Positions 10,531 to 21,741 of a stretch of 64,000 nt of DNA are shown one piece after another. Numbering within the stretch: position 1 is the stretch's first letter; each line of letters starts with the position of its first letter. The position numbers and the translations under genes are program-made. The notes below the pieces were generated by a model. That model was not told the origin of the DNA. It made no database searches and was given only the letters and a program-made list of their open reading frames with translations. Source of the DNA: Suillus spraguei (Eukaryota > Basidiomycota > Agaricomycetes > Boletales > Suillaceae); assembly GCA_016800925.1 (NCBI GenBank), contig JABCPU010000041.1:186001-250000 (forward strand), in the 5' to 3' direction.

Positions 10531-13500
10531 ATGGTGTATACATGCGCTAATTGCGAGGCTGTCTACCAAGACAGGAATCCCTACTACAGTCACCGCAGGA
10601 AATGCGTCTCGGTCGCCAGCTTCAATGACCCGGAATCTGGCAAAGCAATTACCGTGCATAGAAATGCGGACAGAGTATTTTTATGTTACTGTTCTAGAGA
10701 AGGTTGTCCGAAGAAATCTGGTTTTGCTACTGTGGACAGCCTACGATCTCACATCGTAAGGAGTGGCTCCCGATGGGTTGGTCCTGCCAAGGTAGGACGG
10801 CCGAATCACTATTATAAGCACGCTGACCTCCTTGACCCGCTAGCTCAGTACGACAGATGACGCAAGCATTAATAATTCTCAGCCTACTGTTGGTGCATTT
10901 TCACGTCCGTCTTGCCTTTTGCCTAATATCTTATGATGCAGTATGATGTATCTTTGAGGCCGGACCGTTGTGATCAATTAATGGTGACTCTGCCAGATTT
11001 TATTCCAATGGAGGCAAGTCGATGATGTCGATGATATATCCAATTACTGACCTCTCATCACATACGACAGGATGTAGCCATGTGTTCTCCTATGTTAGGA
11101 AAATCCGATCCGGCAACTATTGTGAGTCACAATTCACCATGCTCCAGACGTGATTTCACATCGAGGCTCATATATCGTAATATCAAAGCCAGCAGACAGT
11201 GCTAATACTGAGACTCAAATGCGGTCACCTTCACCCATCGATACTCGAATGTCTACGATAACGGAGGTTGCCCAGAATTTACCTGATGCCCTGCATTCCT
11301 ACCACTCACGTAATGGATTCCACATACCGCAGGAACAAAATCCACCGGAGTCTATGCGTAACTGTCATGATATGTCTGTACCGCTAGAAAAGAGCATGGG
11401 GCTGCTCCGCGACTCATATCTTCAAACTCTTAACCTGGCGGTAAATGAGCAGTTCCGCTTCCTCTGCTGTGAGCTCTGCCAAACGGCTGTCCTTATTGAG
11501 CAGGCGCAGAGCCACACTCGGAAACATCCAGGTTTAAATTTCGACTTGACTCGATTTAGGGAAGCCATATCGAAAGTGGGAGTTGCAGACCGCCTCCCCG
11601 ACGTATCGTCAGGCATAGCGCCGATACATGGATTATCGATCCACGATGCCTTTGCATGTCGCCATTGCGATAAGGTCCTGTTGTCAGAAAAGAAGATCCG
11701 AGAGCACAGCACCTTGAATCACAAAGGATCCCCGATGCCTCATGCTTGGAGGGCTTGTAGGGCTCAGCGTTTCCAAAGTGGAGGTGGACAACCGGGTCAC
11801 CAGCTGTTGTGGGAAGTTGATGACTCACATATACACTCCATGACGTCTGTGGATAGAATAGTCGCAGATGTCCTGGACAAGATAGCCGAAGAGTTGGTGG
11901 TTCCTCAGATGCCCCAGGATGATCGCATGATAAGTCCGTGGTTGCTAACTACACGGTGGCATGAGTATATGGGAACTTACCCGACTGAAGAGCTCCGACT
12001 GATGGTTGCAATGCCCCAAGATAGGGATGGGCTGCAAAAGCTCAAATACTCAGTCGAAGTATATTTCGAGAATGCTCTGGCCCTGATACCGAATACAGAT
12101 GAGCTTACCCTGCAGAAGCTCAACTCGCCTGATCCTGTCAAGTTGTGAGCATCTCTATACTATCCAAAATTTAAAATGATCAGCGGCTGATCTCGATCAA
12201 TCTCCTCAGCGGTATATCCAATACCCCATTGCACAAGCACCAGCAACCGGAGACAATGCAACGCTACTTATTCCCCATGGTTTCCCTGCTTGCAATGCTG
12301 ATTCGTAGCGACACGGATCGTCCGTATCACATTCCAATGCCGGACTATATGGAGCAGCTTGTGGACGACCTGGACCTTAGTGTCGCCCAGGATTCTCAAA
12401 CGGATCAAGGAGTAATAGCGGACAACATCCATCGCATATTTATGTGTCTCTGGCAAACAAAATGGGAGCGTACCGACATGAATCCCATACCAGATCCCAC
12501 AGAACGGTGCCTAGCGCTGCTCACTCTGCAAAGAGACGGGTCCTTTAAAGAGCCAAAGGATGTCACCGGAATCATAGCAAAAGATGAATACTGTATGCGG
12601 CTAGCTTTTCTAAGAGAGATAAAGAATAGAGTAGCCTCGGGGCAAGCAGAGGATGAATCCGTTGCATTTCATGATCTGGAACCATATGTCACAGAAAAGA
12701 ACCACTTCACCTTCTCACGTCTTCGCTCCCTACAGCACCGCGCATCAGCGCTGGCATACGACACCATGAGCCTCCCTCGTCTTTTGTGGATCGACGGCTC
12801 TACCTGGCGCACTATGCTTTACAAAGGCAACCGGGTAGACCTGGATGATGTTTGCAGTATGTTTGCCGACACGGAGGCGAAACTGGTGGATGCATGGGAG
12901 AACTCGGTGCTGAAGAACGTAGATATCAGGATTGATTATGATGTCATTTCAGATGACTTGACAAACAAAGACGTTGGATACTCCTTCCTCTCCGACCCAC
13001 GAAACTCTTGCTTCACCAGACGGGACAGGCTGCTGCATGCATTCTTTCACGACAAAGCAATATTTTCCCATTTTGCGGTAGTCCGACAGGGGGAAATCGT
13101 ATGGAATCAAGCCACCCTCAGGACATGGCTACAGGACTATGCAGATTTCCATAGTCTTTTACTCCTGCGATGCGAGATGTTGAGCGGAGCACCGGGACGC
13201 GGAACAGAACTGACCGCCATGACGTATCGCAATACCCGTACCCGACCGACCCGGAACCTCGTTATGCTGGGCAAGCACATCACTATGCTTTGCCTTTATT
13301 CCAAGACAAGCGCGCTTACAGGAAAGGACAAGATGATACCGCACAGCTTGGATGCAGTTACCGGTGACATCCTCATCCAGGACCTTGCCTTAGCCAGGCC
13401 GTTTGCAGAATTTGCCGCCTCCATCTGCTTCCCTAATCATGCGGAGGTCATGCAGCTGTATCGCCAGCACATGTTCATACGATTTGACAAACTGTTTAAC

Positions 13501-16174
13501 TCCAGTGATCTATCATCTGTCATGACACGTCATAGCCTCCCATTTCTTAATTATGGTTTGACGATCAATTCCTGGAGACATATACAGACAGCATGGAAGC
13601 GGAAGTTTAATTGCTCTATGTACGACGTCATGGATCAAGATGCGGAAGACACGGTAGATGCACTACAGGCCGGCCATTCCAGAGCAACGGAGAATAGGAT
13701 ATATGGACTCAGCACGCAGGCTTTGGCGGGTGCAGCTGAGGACGTCCTTCCATTGTTTCTAAATGCCAGTACTGCATGGCAGACTAGGTGCAAGACGGTA
13801 CCCGGCGGTACGCTTCTGCCATACAAGCAAGCTCGCTCCGGTAATAATAACATGCCATGGTTCACCCCGGACACTCGATTGGATGCACGAGCACCACCTC
13901 ATTGCTCATTGAAAACAAGCACAGAAGATATTGCACATCAAGTATTTCAACATCTCATGCCAGCTCTGACTACGATAATCCAATCAGCCGTCCGGGATAC
14001 ACTCGCCAGGTTACCCGACGGCGCCATTGCCAATCAATCTCAACCGGAGGACAAAGAAGTTGGACAGGAATTGTCTGATACTCACCAGTTGGAGACATCT
14101 GAATCCGAAAGCTCTCAGGAGATTGTGATGCCGGACGATATGATGATCACTGACCCGGATATTCCAGTTAGTTCACACTGTAAGCTTCAAGTCCATATTA
14201 TCCTATACGATCTGACACGAAACGTCAATATGGATAGTCAGCAATGCTGACGGATTCGCTCGAATGAATACAAGCTCCAATAATATACCCGACAACGCAT
14301 TACATGCCATGAAACGATTGTTCCAAGATCAGACGGTCGCCTGGGCATCGAGACAGCAGCAGCAGGCAATGGAAGCTGTTTTGGAGAAACGGACGGACGT
14401 TTTGGCCATTCTGCGGACAGGCGGAGGAAAATCAATGCTTGCCATCATTCCTAGCATAGTGGAGACACAATTCGCGACGGTTCTTGTCCTTCCCTTGAAC
14501 TCTCTGATGATCGATTTTGAGCATCGACTCAAACGAATGGGTGTCCCTTTTCAAATATATGATCCCAGCGTTAATAACGGAAGGTTGAACCTGAAAGACA
14601 ACTTAATCTTGGTTACGGCCGACAAGTGTCGCACGGACGGCTGGCGAGAATCCATTGCTATTCTCAACCAGCAAAAGCCCATAGCGCGTTTCGTCTTCGA
14701 CGAGGCTCATCTCCCACTCATTGCACGTGGTTATCGAGATGCCTTGGACCATATTTATGATGTTCGCAGTCTTCCTGTGCAAATCGTCCTTCTAACAGCC
14801 ACAATGCCACCCTCTTCCGAGGCGGATCTCAAAATGTCATTCAACTTGGGACGTACCACGGTCGTCAGGCAGTGCACAAATAGAGAGGAGCTCATCTACA
14901 TTCTCGAGAAACTGCCACACAACGAACTCATAGACAGGGCACTAGCTATTGTAGAGCAGGAGCAGAAGACTTGGAAGGACAGCGACAGAGGACTCGTCTT
15001 TGTCACAACCATAGAGCAGGGTCACAGCGTTGCCTCCAAATTGCGATGTCCCTTTTTCAATGGGAAAAAGGACCTCCTGACGGATGAAGAACGTCGTACC
15101 ATATATCTCTCTTGGGTGAAGGGGGCGAGCAAGGTGATCGTCGCCACCAGTGCTTTCAGTACAGGCAACGACTACCCTCATGTCCGTATCACTATTCATC
15201 TCGACAGGCCCTTTGAGATGTTGGAATACATACAAGGACAAGGACGAGCTGGGCGCGACGGTTTACCAGCGAAATGCTATGTTTTGACTCCCCCCACGGC
15301 GATCCGCCCACAGCCTACGTCGACTCCCGACCACAAAGGACGGATTGCAATGTACGAGTACCTGTATGTGTTTGGTCTGAAGCGGTGCTTGCGATACGGG
15401 ATTACTCTTCACAACGACGGTGTCGGAATCGGCTGCCACTCTCTGCATTCCAACCAGCTCTGCATGGTATGCAGGACTGATCTTAATCATGATCCAACTG
15501 AAATTCGTATCGCCCCCATCCCCAAGTCTAAATCTACGATCCACGCGTTACCCGCAAACCAACCCTGTTCCGATTCAATGACTGCTGTGAGAGCTTCTTC
15601 AGCTCTGCCTGTCGAGACTACGGCGTTCGCTGCCTCCATGGACTATTCAAATAGCCTCAGGAGTCAAAGGCAGCACGACATTGCCAGTAAAGTTTGCAGA
15701 ATCCGCAGATCGTTGCAGGGACTCAAATATTCGTGCATTTTCTGTACGATCATGACGGGTAAAATGGATAACGGTCACGACCTGAGCAAATGTCCATGTA
15801 TAGACGGTCCTCGGAATTCATCCGCATCATGGGGCTATTACATCGAATGGAGGAAAGAATTACGATACACGAGCAGCCACAAGAAAATATGCTTTATGTG
15901 TCATGTCCCCCAGATCAATGACGATCTCCACCCAACGTTCCCCAAGGCCAAAAGCGGAACGCCTTGTGAGTTCGCGGACATCATAGCCCCCACAGCGTAT
16001 GGAATTTTCCACACCAATCAATGGCGCACGGCAGCAATGGTGAAATTCAAACAAAAGTGGTCAGACATGACACAATTTACGAGGTGGCTCATGGCTCCAC
16101 CGACCGCAGGATCATACAGTAATTTGATGGATCTTGTTTTGTGGCATGTGGAGACAAGTCCGCCAGCATCATAG
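10531..16174 (+). CDS. Zinc-finger / tyrosine recombinase / RecQ helicase fusion protein
   Basis: A large gene, about 1,750 residues after removing about five introns (near 10790-10941, 11009-11066 with a GC donor, 11123-11190, 12145-12209 and 14180-14237; the first two are least certain). The start MVYTCANCEAVY opens a C2H2-like region (CxxC...HRRKC). Two more Cys/His clusters lie near 11460-11530 and 11655-11740. The middle (12230-13760) is tyrosine-recombinase-like: GRGTEL has the first Arg at 13198, SKTS has Lys at 13303, NSWRH has Arg at 13576, GHS has His at 13675, and IYG has a Tyr at 13702, nine residues after the His. The usual His of HxxR is Asn. The C-terminal part is a RecQ-type helicase: LRTGGGKS (Walker A, 14411), FDEAH (14694), LLTATMP, VIVATSAFSTGNDYP and QGQGRAGRDG. 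The last two introns keep frame, so the domains form one product. Similar recombinase-like RecQ proteins exist in basidiomycetes; the role is inferred. Confidence 0.75.
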
Positions 16175-16289
16175 AGGAGGTACATGGGAGGATAATGTGT
16201 GAGCATCAGGATACGTAGTCTACAATATGCTTGCAATTATAACAGCCTGTCTAAAAGACCACCGACATTATGAGGCAGAATCAGTGTGT

Positions 16290-19083
16290 CTAAGATAACC
16301 ATTTAATCAATGTAGAATGCGGGCAAGAGATTGCGAGTGTCAGTATCCACAGTCCACAACAAAGGTCAAGTTCACTGGTCTCCGGTCTGTACAACAACGG
16401 TCCGGTGGCGTTGACGGGCGCCCGCCGTGTGGCTGAAATCGGTGGACAGCATCGACCACAGTAACTGATAATAAACATTCAAACAAGTCAGCAATCCAAT
16501 CTCTATATGCACATGGCCTCCGGGTTGCATTCTGACAACCACCCGACAAGTATTTTACGGCCCGTTGCCCTAGCTTCCGGGCATTACACGGACAGTCCGG
16601 CGTCGTTTTCCGGGGCAATATGCATACTTCCCACATGGGGTGATCGCGTACGGTCCCGGACGATCCGATAGATGAGTCAATCACTGTTTTTCGCTGTTCA
16701 CGGAACATGCTGTCAACTACAGGGCAGTTACAGGGCATTTCACTTCCCGAAGCGGATGTTAGATGTGAGAGTCACTGAGATCTGGAAAATTCGGATATGT
16801 TTACTCGGCATTTTATCATCCGTATTTTTAGTGCAAATCGGCGTTCGATAGGAGTTCTGAACCATATAGCTCTTTCTATATCATGAGAGACATGTATCTC
16901 ACACAATTCCGGGAATTGAGGGACAACCTTGGACACGGCCTTCTCCTCACCAGGCTTCATTGTTGCGAATTCACACATGGGTGTTCTTATACCGTAATCC
17001 AAGTTGTCATGCATGTACCAGGCCAAGCAAATCCGGTCTCTATTGACCTTGTGCACCCCACGTCCGACCACGTGTCCCGACATTTCCACTATGACTCCGG
17101 GATTGCACTTGAGATCGATCTGCAGACTAGTAAGTGTCATGCGGACATGGGAATGCCGACCGACACTACCCAGCACATCGAACCACTGCATTTTTACAAG
17201 GACTCTCCGTGGAAAGGTGACTGACATTCGGATTGCCACGTTCTTTGACACAAATGTACTTCTTGTAACTATTGGATCGTGTCGTAGGGAATGCAAATCG
17301 TCCACATTGATATTAATCAGACATTATATATATACTACCATCTCTAGTCACCTCATCTCCGAGGGTCCTGATTCGCCCGGTTCGCAGCATCATGGCATGT
17401 AATCGTCGCATATTCATGAACGGACCTGTAAATGTACCTGCATTGTGCATATTCTCAAAGTCCACCTGGTAACCCATTAAAGGCCTTTTCCGTTTTTTGC
17501 CTGAAGCTGATGGTTTGGACTTGGCCGCCACATCTTTTGCCTCCCCTGCATGTATTTCGATGGCGTGCGTTGTTCGGTCCCCAGGACCTACAAGCTCTTG
17601 CACAGCTGCTTCGGACACAGCGGTTGGTAGGACGCTGCACTGAGTAGACGACACGGAATGCATCATGTAATTAGAGCTTTGCTGCAATGCTGTCGGTGCG
17701 ACCCGATTGTGTTCTTGAGGACACGCATGCGTGTGTGATGCCTGTTGCTCCGATGAATCAGTCACCGGATGCATCGCGCATTGCACCGGCCCTGGAGAAT
17801 TATTGGCTGAAGTACTTTGAATCTTGGGCGTTTGGTGCAATAAGCCATCGTTCATCGCCGAAGCTTCCTCTATTACGTGAGAAGGAGAGGTCTCCCCGAC
17901 TTCATCGTCATCTACAGATGGCTCTGCCACTGCTAGCAGTTTTGACAGTGTTGAAGGCCATTCTGGCATCTCAGGTGTAGTCTCCTTCTGTACATATTTT
18001 GCCGGTGGACGCGTACGTGGTGTGGTGGACATTTCAGACCTTGTCACTATATTTTGATCAACTGTCGAATCGTTTCATTTGGTATCCGGGACTTACCAAC
18101 GCCGACACCTTCCGCATGCATTCTTTGACTCGCAGTTGACGGGCCCATGCAAACGTGACCTCCACATCGATGAGACCTATGAAATGTGCATTAATCTGCC
18201 CACATACCGTCGACAAGCCTTTGAGGAGGTGTCCTTGCCTCCGACAAACTGTCTTCCTTGATATGCTGAACAATGATTCAATCAACGCATATTCATACAT
18301 TGGACACACTTACGAGAATTTGAATAGGACGTCCCGGCAAATTCTTTTCTGATAGGTGTTCGTTCTCCTCGCTGTGAGCCATCAATGATGTGCCGGTATG
18401 GTGACTAACAGACACAATGTCCCTGTAGCATTTCAGAATTTACTCAGTTAAAGATGTGGGGACGCTCACTTATGATGGCCACCTCTTCGGAGTTCCCGGA
18501 CCCATGCATTCACGTCAATATTTTTTTCAACATCCTGAGGAAAGCCCCGAATGCTCAGAGCCGACCCAACATACTCAACAACACCAGCCTCCAGAGCGAT
18601 GTGAAATTCCGCACTCAATCTCACACGATTGTTCCCAGCAGGAATTCGTGCGAAGATGGGTCTAAATTTCCCTATCAAAAAGACCGCGTGTTTGGCTTCT
18701 GTGAGCCTGCGACCTTGAGAATTCCTTCAACATGTCAAACAGCGGTCGACCGGACTAAATAATCAAACTCACTTCACATAATGGGACACAGCCTCTTGAG
18801 TGAAACACACGGGAATGTAATATTCCTCGTCGGAAACTTTCGCCCATATTGCCACGTCTTGGTTATATGTAAAAAACTGAAGGAGTCAGGCCTGCGAGTA
18901 ATCATCAGCAGAAGCACGTACTTGAAGTATCTGAACCTGTTTCTTCTGGTCGGATAAAACAGCTTCCATGGGGACGTCCGTCAATAACGTTCCACATGGC
19001 TTTATGACATCAATGATGTATTTGGATATCCATTGGACAACACCTGAGTCGGACATCAGAGAGCGAAACAACTTAATGTACAA
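16290..19083 (-). CDS. Candidate TPP1/Tpz1-like OB-fold protein
   Basis: A multi-exon minus-strand gene, convergent with the recombinase-RecQ gene. From Met at 19083 it reads SGVVQWISKYIIDV, an exon with VAIWAKVSDEEYYIPVCF, then HAVFLIGKFRPIF, LSAEFHIALEAGVVEYVGS and DVNAWVREL. This order (WI-helix, SD-strand with a conserved CxxTxEA-like turn, then an F-x-L-strand) resembles the OB fold of TPP1/Tpz1, the shelterin partner of POT1. Introns near 18884-18928, 18718-18776, 18376-18466, 18262-18299, 18061-18110 and 17275-17355 have good GT-AG ends. The middle (17350-18047) is low-complexity, with a KKRKRP basic patch. The C-terminal part (16772-17305) looks folded but is not recognised; the exons below 16770 are uncertain. 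The TPP1 assignment rests on short motif resemblance only. Confidence 0.4.
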
Positions 19084-19243
19084 TGAGGATTTAAACCTTG
19101 CAATTTATAGTGAACGTGTCTCGGTCAACACTCTTAGTCATTCTTTTCTAAATGCAGCCGTAGTAACTTATTGATAGGCGGAAGAGCCATCCGCACTACG
19201 GCATCACTTGTAACAGGCCAATATGCTGCCATGGCATCTCTCT

Positions 19244-19459
19244 TTATGTGCAATACATACCTGATTCAGTCCTAGGCAAACATATTATTTTTGTTATACT
19301 GTGAAAATGACCACATATGAGACACACGGACAGGCTTACACACGAACTATCCTCAGCCGCACCCGTGCATGCTAGCAGACATTCGCCAGTTAACATGAAA
19401 TGCATTCGCCGGGCTTTTTTTGGATCACTTGATACTGTATTTCCTAGTATCGTGGGCAT
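19244..19459 (-). other. Coding-like segment with a paralogue near 21.4 kb
   Basis: A 71-residue minus-strand frame containing SDPKKARRMHFMLTGE. The minus strand around 21370-21420 reads a similar pattern (SIPKPGKHITCRLTES). Together with the 43-bp repeats just beyond each, this suggests that roughly 19.2-19.55 kb and 21.15-21.45 kb derive from one duplicated segment. It may be an exon of the neighbouring minus-strand genes or a decayed gene. Confidence 0.25.
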
Positions 19460-19485
19460 TGTGAGGTAACGGAAGTGTCAAATTA

Positions 19486-19528
19486 GCTGGATCTGACTAT
19501 AACGTACGTCCGGATACATAGAGCCGGC
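19486..19528. repeat. 43-bp direct repeat, left copy
   Basis: AGCTGGATCTGACTATAACG TACGTCCGG... ending TAGAGCCGG. The right copy is at 21192-21234 and has the same length, with about 36 of 43 positions identical. The core CTATAACGTACGTCCG is exact and contains the palindrome ACGTACGT. The better conservation of the core than of the flanks suggests a functional site or a recent copy. Confidence 0.6.
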
Positions 19529-19636
19529 CTTGAGTAAGAGATATTTTGTGAGGCAGTATTGATTACGCGATTTCACCAGGAAGATATTTGCAACAGATTG
19601 ACGGCATAACACCATGTATAATTGGTATCAACTCGA

Positions 19637-20822
19637 TCAAATATACACAAGGTGCCACCAATATATACAGAGCCTGAACGTATATAGCATATACTGACAG
19701 TTGACCGCAACGGGAACATGTGCATAGCTCATGTCACCACTGATATCAATCCCATTCGGCCGCAAGACATTGTTGTAGAAATATGACACACAGAACAATG
19801 TTACACCTGTGTCGGAGTAAATTTTCTGCATCCTAATACATTTACAGGGAATGATACCTGAGAGTCCGGTCGCTGGCGTTGCGTGGGTGTCACAGCACTT
19901 TCCATTAAGGTGATCAGAACAATCGTGGCCGCCCCAGTCTTAACTGGTTCTTGCACGGCTTGTTCACAACCATTGAATGTTGTAGAATACGACGGCTCAT
20001 CCACAATGGAGGTATCATCGACTATCTTGGTTTGAATCACATTTTCCCGAGTGTTTGTATTTAGCACGCCGACAGTAAGAATGGCTTCCGCATCCTTTCA
20101 TCAATGAGTCATTTATTCCTATTCCATTATATTGGATGCAATACCTGGCCGAGAAATGATTCCACAGAACCCGCACGTTCGTGCTTTTCGGTACTGATTG
20201 AACCTTCAATCTCGGTGACTGGAGTTCCCGAGATTGATTCGGCCTCAGCGCAACCGACGCTGATAATGGCTTGCGTATCCTATTAACAATGAGTCAGTTA
20301 TTTATATGTCATTATATGAGATATAATACCGTTCCGAGATATGATTCCACAGACCCCGCACATTCGCGCTTTTGGGTACTGATTGAACCTTCAATCGCGG
20401 TGGATACAGATCCCGCGCTTACTTCGGCCTCAAGAGGGTCGAACCACAGCGCTTCACCATTCACTAACTCGGAATTTGTGTGCACTTGCAGCAAATATAT
20501 GCCTGTATCTAGCTTAATGATTCCATCACCTGAGAATTGCGTATCTTGCGCGTTGGCCATATCGACTGTATTGCCGACTATGTTGTCCTCCGCTTCGTTA
20601 GTGCTAGGTTTCATGGTGTACATCCATAAATTTTCCTCCACATGCTGATAGCGTATTTCAACACACAGTATATCATGAATTTAAAAGATGTACCTTCCAG
20701 CGCTGACAATACTGCTCCATGAGTGACAATGTCTCTGGAGAGTCAGCGGGCTTCTGATCTTCACCGGTGTCGCCCCGAACATTATCTGTGATGGGATTGC
20801 ATTCTGAGTACTTAGACGTCAT
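19637..20822 (-). CDS. Unknown protein with tandemly duplicated exons
   Basis: Minus-strand gene starting at MTSKYSECNPITDN (20822). Exons run about 20822-20695, 20643-20334, 20282-20149, 20099-19858 and 19830-19637, separated by introns of roughly 50 nt with GT and AG ends. Exon 3 repeats the end of exon 2: EGSISTQKRECAGSVESYLG against EGSISTEKHERAGSVESFLG, with the adjoining introns also similar, so an exon-plus-intron unit of about 183 bp was duplicated. A third unit start (DAEAILTVGV) follows. No domain is recognised. It is divergent from the SNF2 gene and could instead be the upstream part of the TPP1-like gene. Confidence 0.5.
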
Positions 20823-21469
20823 TATCTAACTGGAAGAATGGAAGGAAAGCGACGTTGGTTCGAGAACACAGGAATGCAAGATGAGCATGATGGGAACTGA
20901 ATAAAGATCTATATATTTTTTAGTCGCCGCCACGGCTTCGCAGACCGGTCGGTTCTCAACAATGTTGGTGACACTTATCTTTCATAATACTACTTTTTGT
21001 GCAAGCTTAGATATTTCAATAGTTGTTTTAAATATCTTAAATATGACATTTACAAAACAATGAGTGTGCCACGTGTTATTGCAATTATTTCCGGTGTATC
21101 CTTGATGTACTGCGAGTCAGCACTTTTTGAACCACTGAATACCGCACTCCCTGGCATCGATGGTGTTGCAGAGGATTGAGAGCTTGAAGTCAGCTAGGTC
21201 TGGCTATAACGTACGTCCGAATCGCTAGAGCCGGTATGAATGATCATCGTGGGTAATATGACACCTATGCCACGCTTGAATTTAGTGTGGCTGGAAAGTC
21301 CTCAATATACACGCCTGAAACTGACTCGTACCCTTACATCCGAGCGGACACTCGCGGTTCCACAATATATATGACGGAATATTAGCGCTCTCGGTCAGTC
21401 TACATGTAATGTGTTTTCCCGGCTTCGGAATGGACTAATTGCATATGTGCACTATAGGACAGTATTCCA
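20823..21469. promoter_or_regulatory. Divergent intergenic region
   Basis: About 900 bp separate the start of the minus-strand gene (20822) from the SNF2 start (21742). The region contains the right copy of the 43-bp repeat and a decayed SNF2 3' exon. A TATATATTTT stretch lies at 20910-20920, about 90 bp upstream of the minus-strand start, and may be promoter sequence. Nothing else is supported. Confidence 0.3.
21192..21234. repeat. 43-bp direct repeat, right copy
   Basis: AGCTAGGTCTGGCTATAACG TACGTCCGA... ending TAGAGCCGG. It pairs with 19486-19528 in the same orientation, 1,706 bp away. It lies in the divergent region upstream of the SNF2 gene. Confidence 0.6.
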
Positions 21470-21545
21470 TGATGATATGTCATTCCAAAAGGAGCCACGG
21501 ATGACAGGTTTACTGAGGCCGACACGGAATTCAATCAGCCATTGT
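21470..21545 (+). pseudogene. Remnant of an SNF2 helicase 3' exon
   Basis: The DNA TCATTCCAAAAGGAGC... to ...CCGACACGGAATTCA matches the exon end of the intact SNF2 gene at 25075-25133 (TCATTTTCAAAAGGAGC...CCGACAAGGAATTCA) at close to 80% over about 58 bp with a 1-bp indel. The intact exon encodes FSKGAMHEAFTGSDKEF there. This is a relic of a second copy of the gene, placed directly upstream of the intact copy and in the same orientation. Confidence 0.55.
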
Positions 21546-21741
21546 TATTTGGATGTTTTTATTACTGCAAAACATCGGAAGGCTCCCCCCATTCCAAGAT
21601 TCAGTGATGCCAAGTTCATCCCTGCAGCTTGCGCTCATCGCGTTATGGGTTTCAAAACCTTCTTTACTCTGGTTGAATACCACCTGGCAGTCTTTAACGG
21701 GAATTGCAGGAGAACCATGGGACTACACCTCTGACGCTGAC

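Noticed and set aside
11422..11828. Minus-strand ORFs within the recombinase-RecQ gene.
   Set aside because: Shadows of the coding strand; the plus strand has domain motifs and splice continuity.
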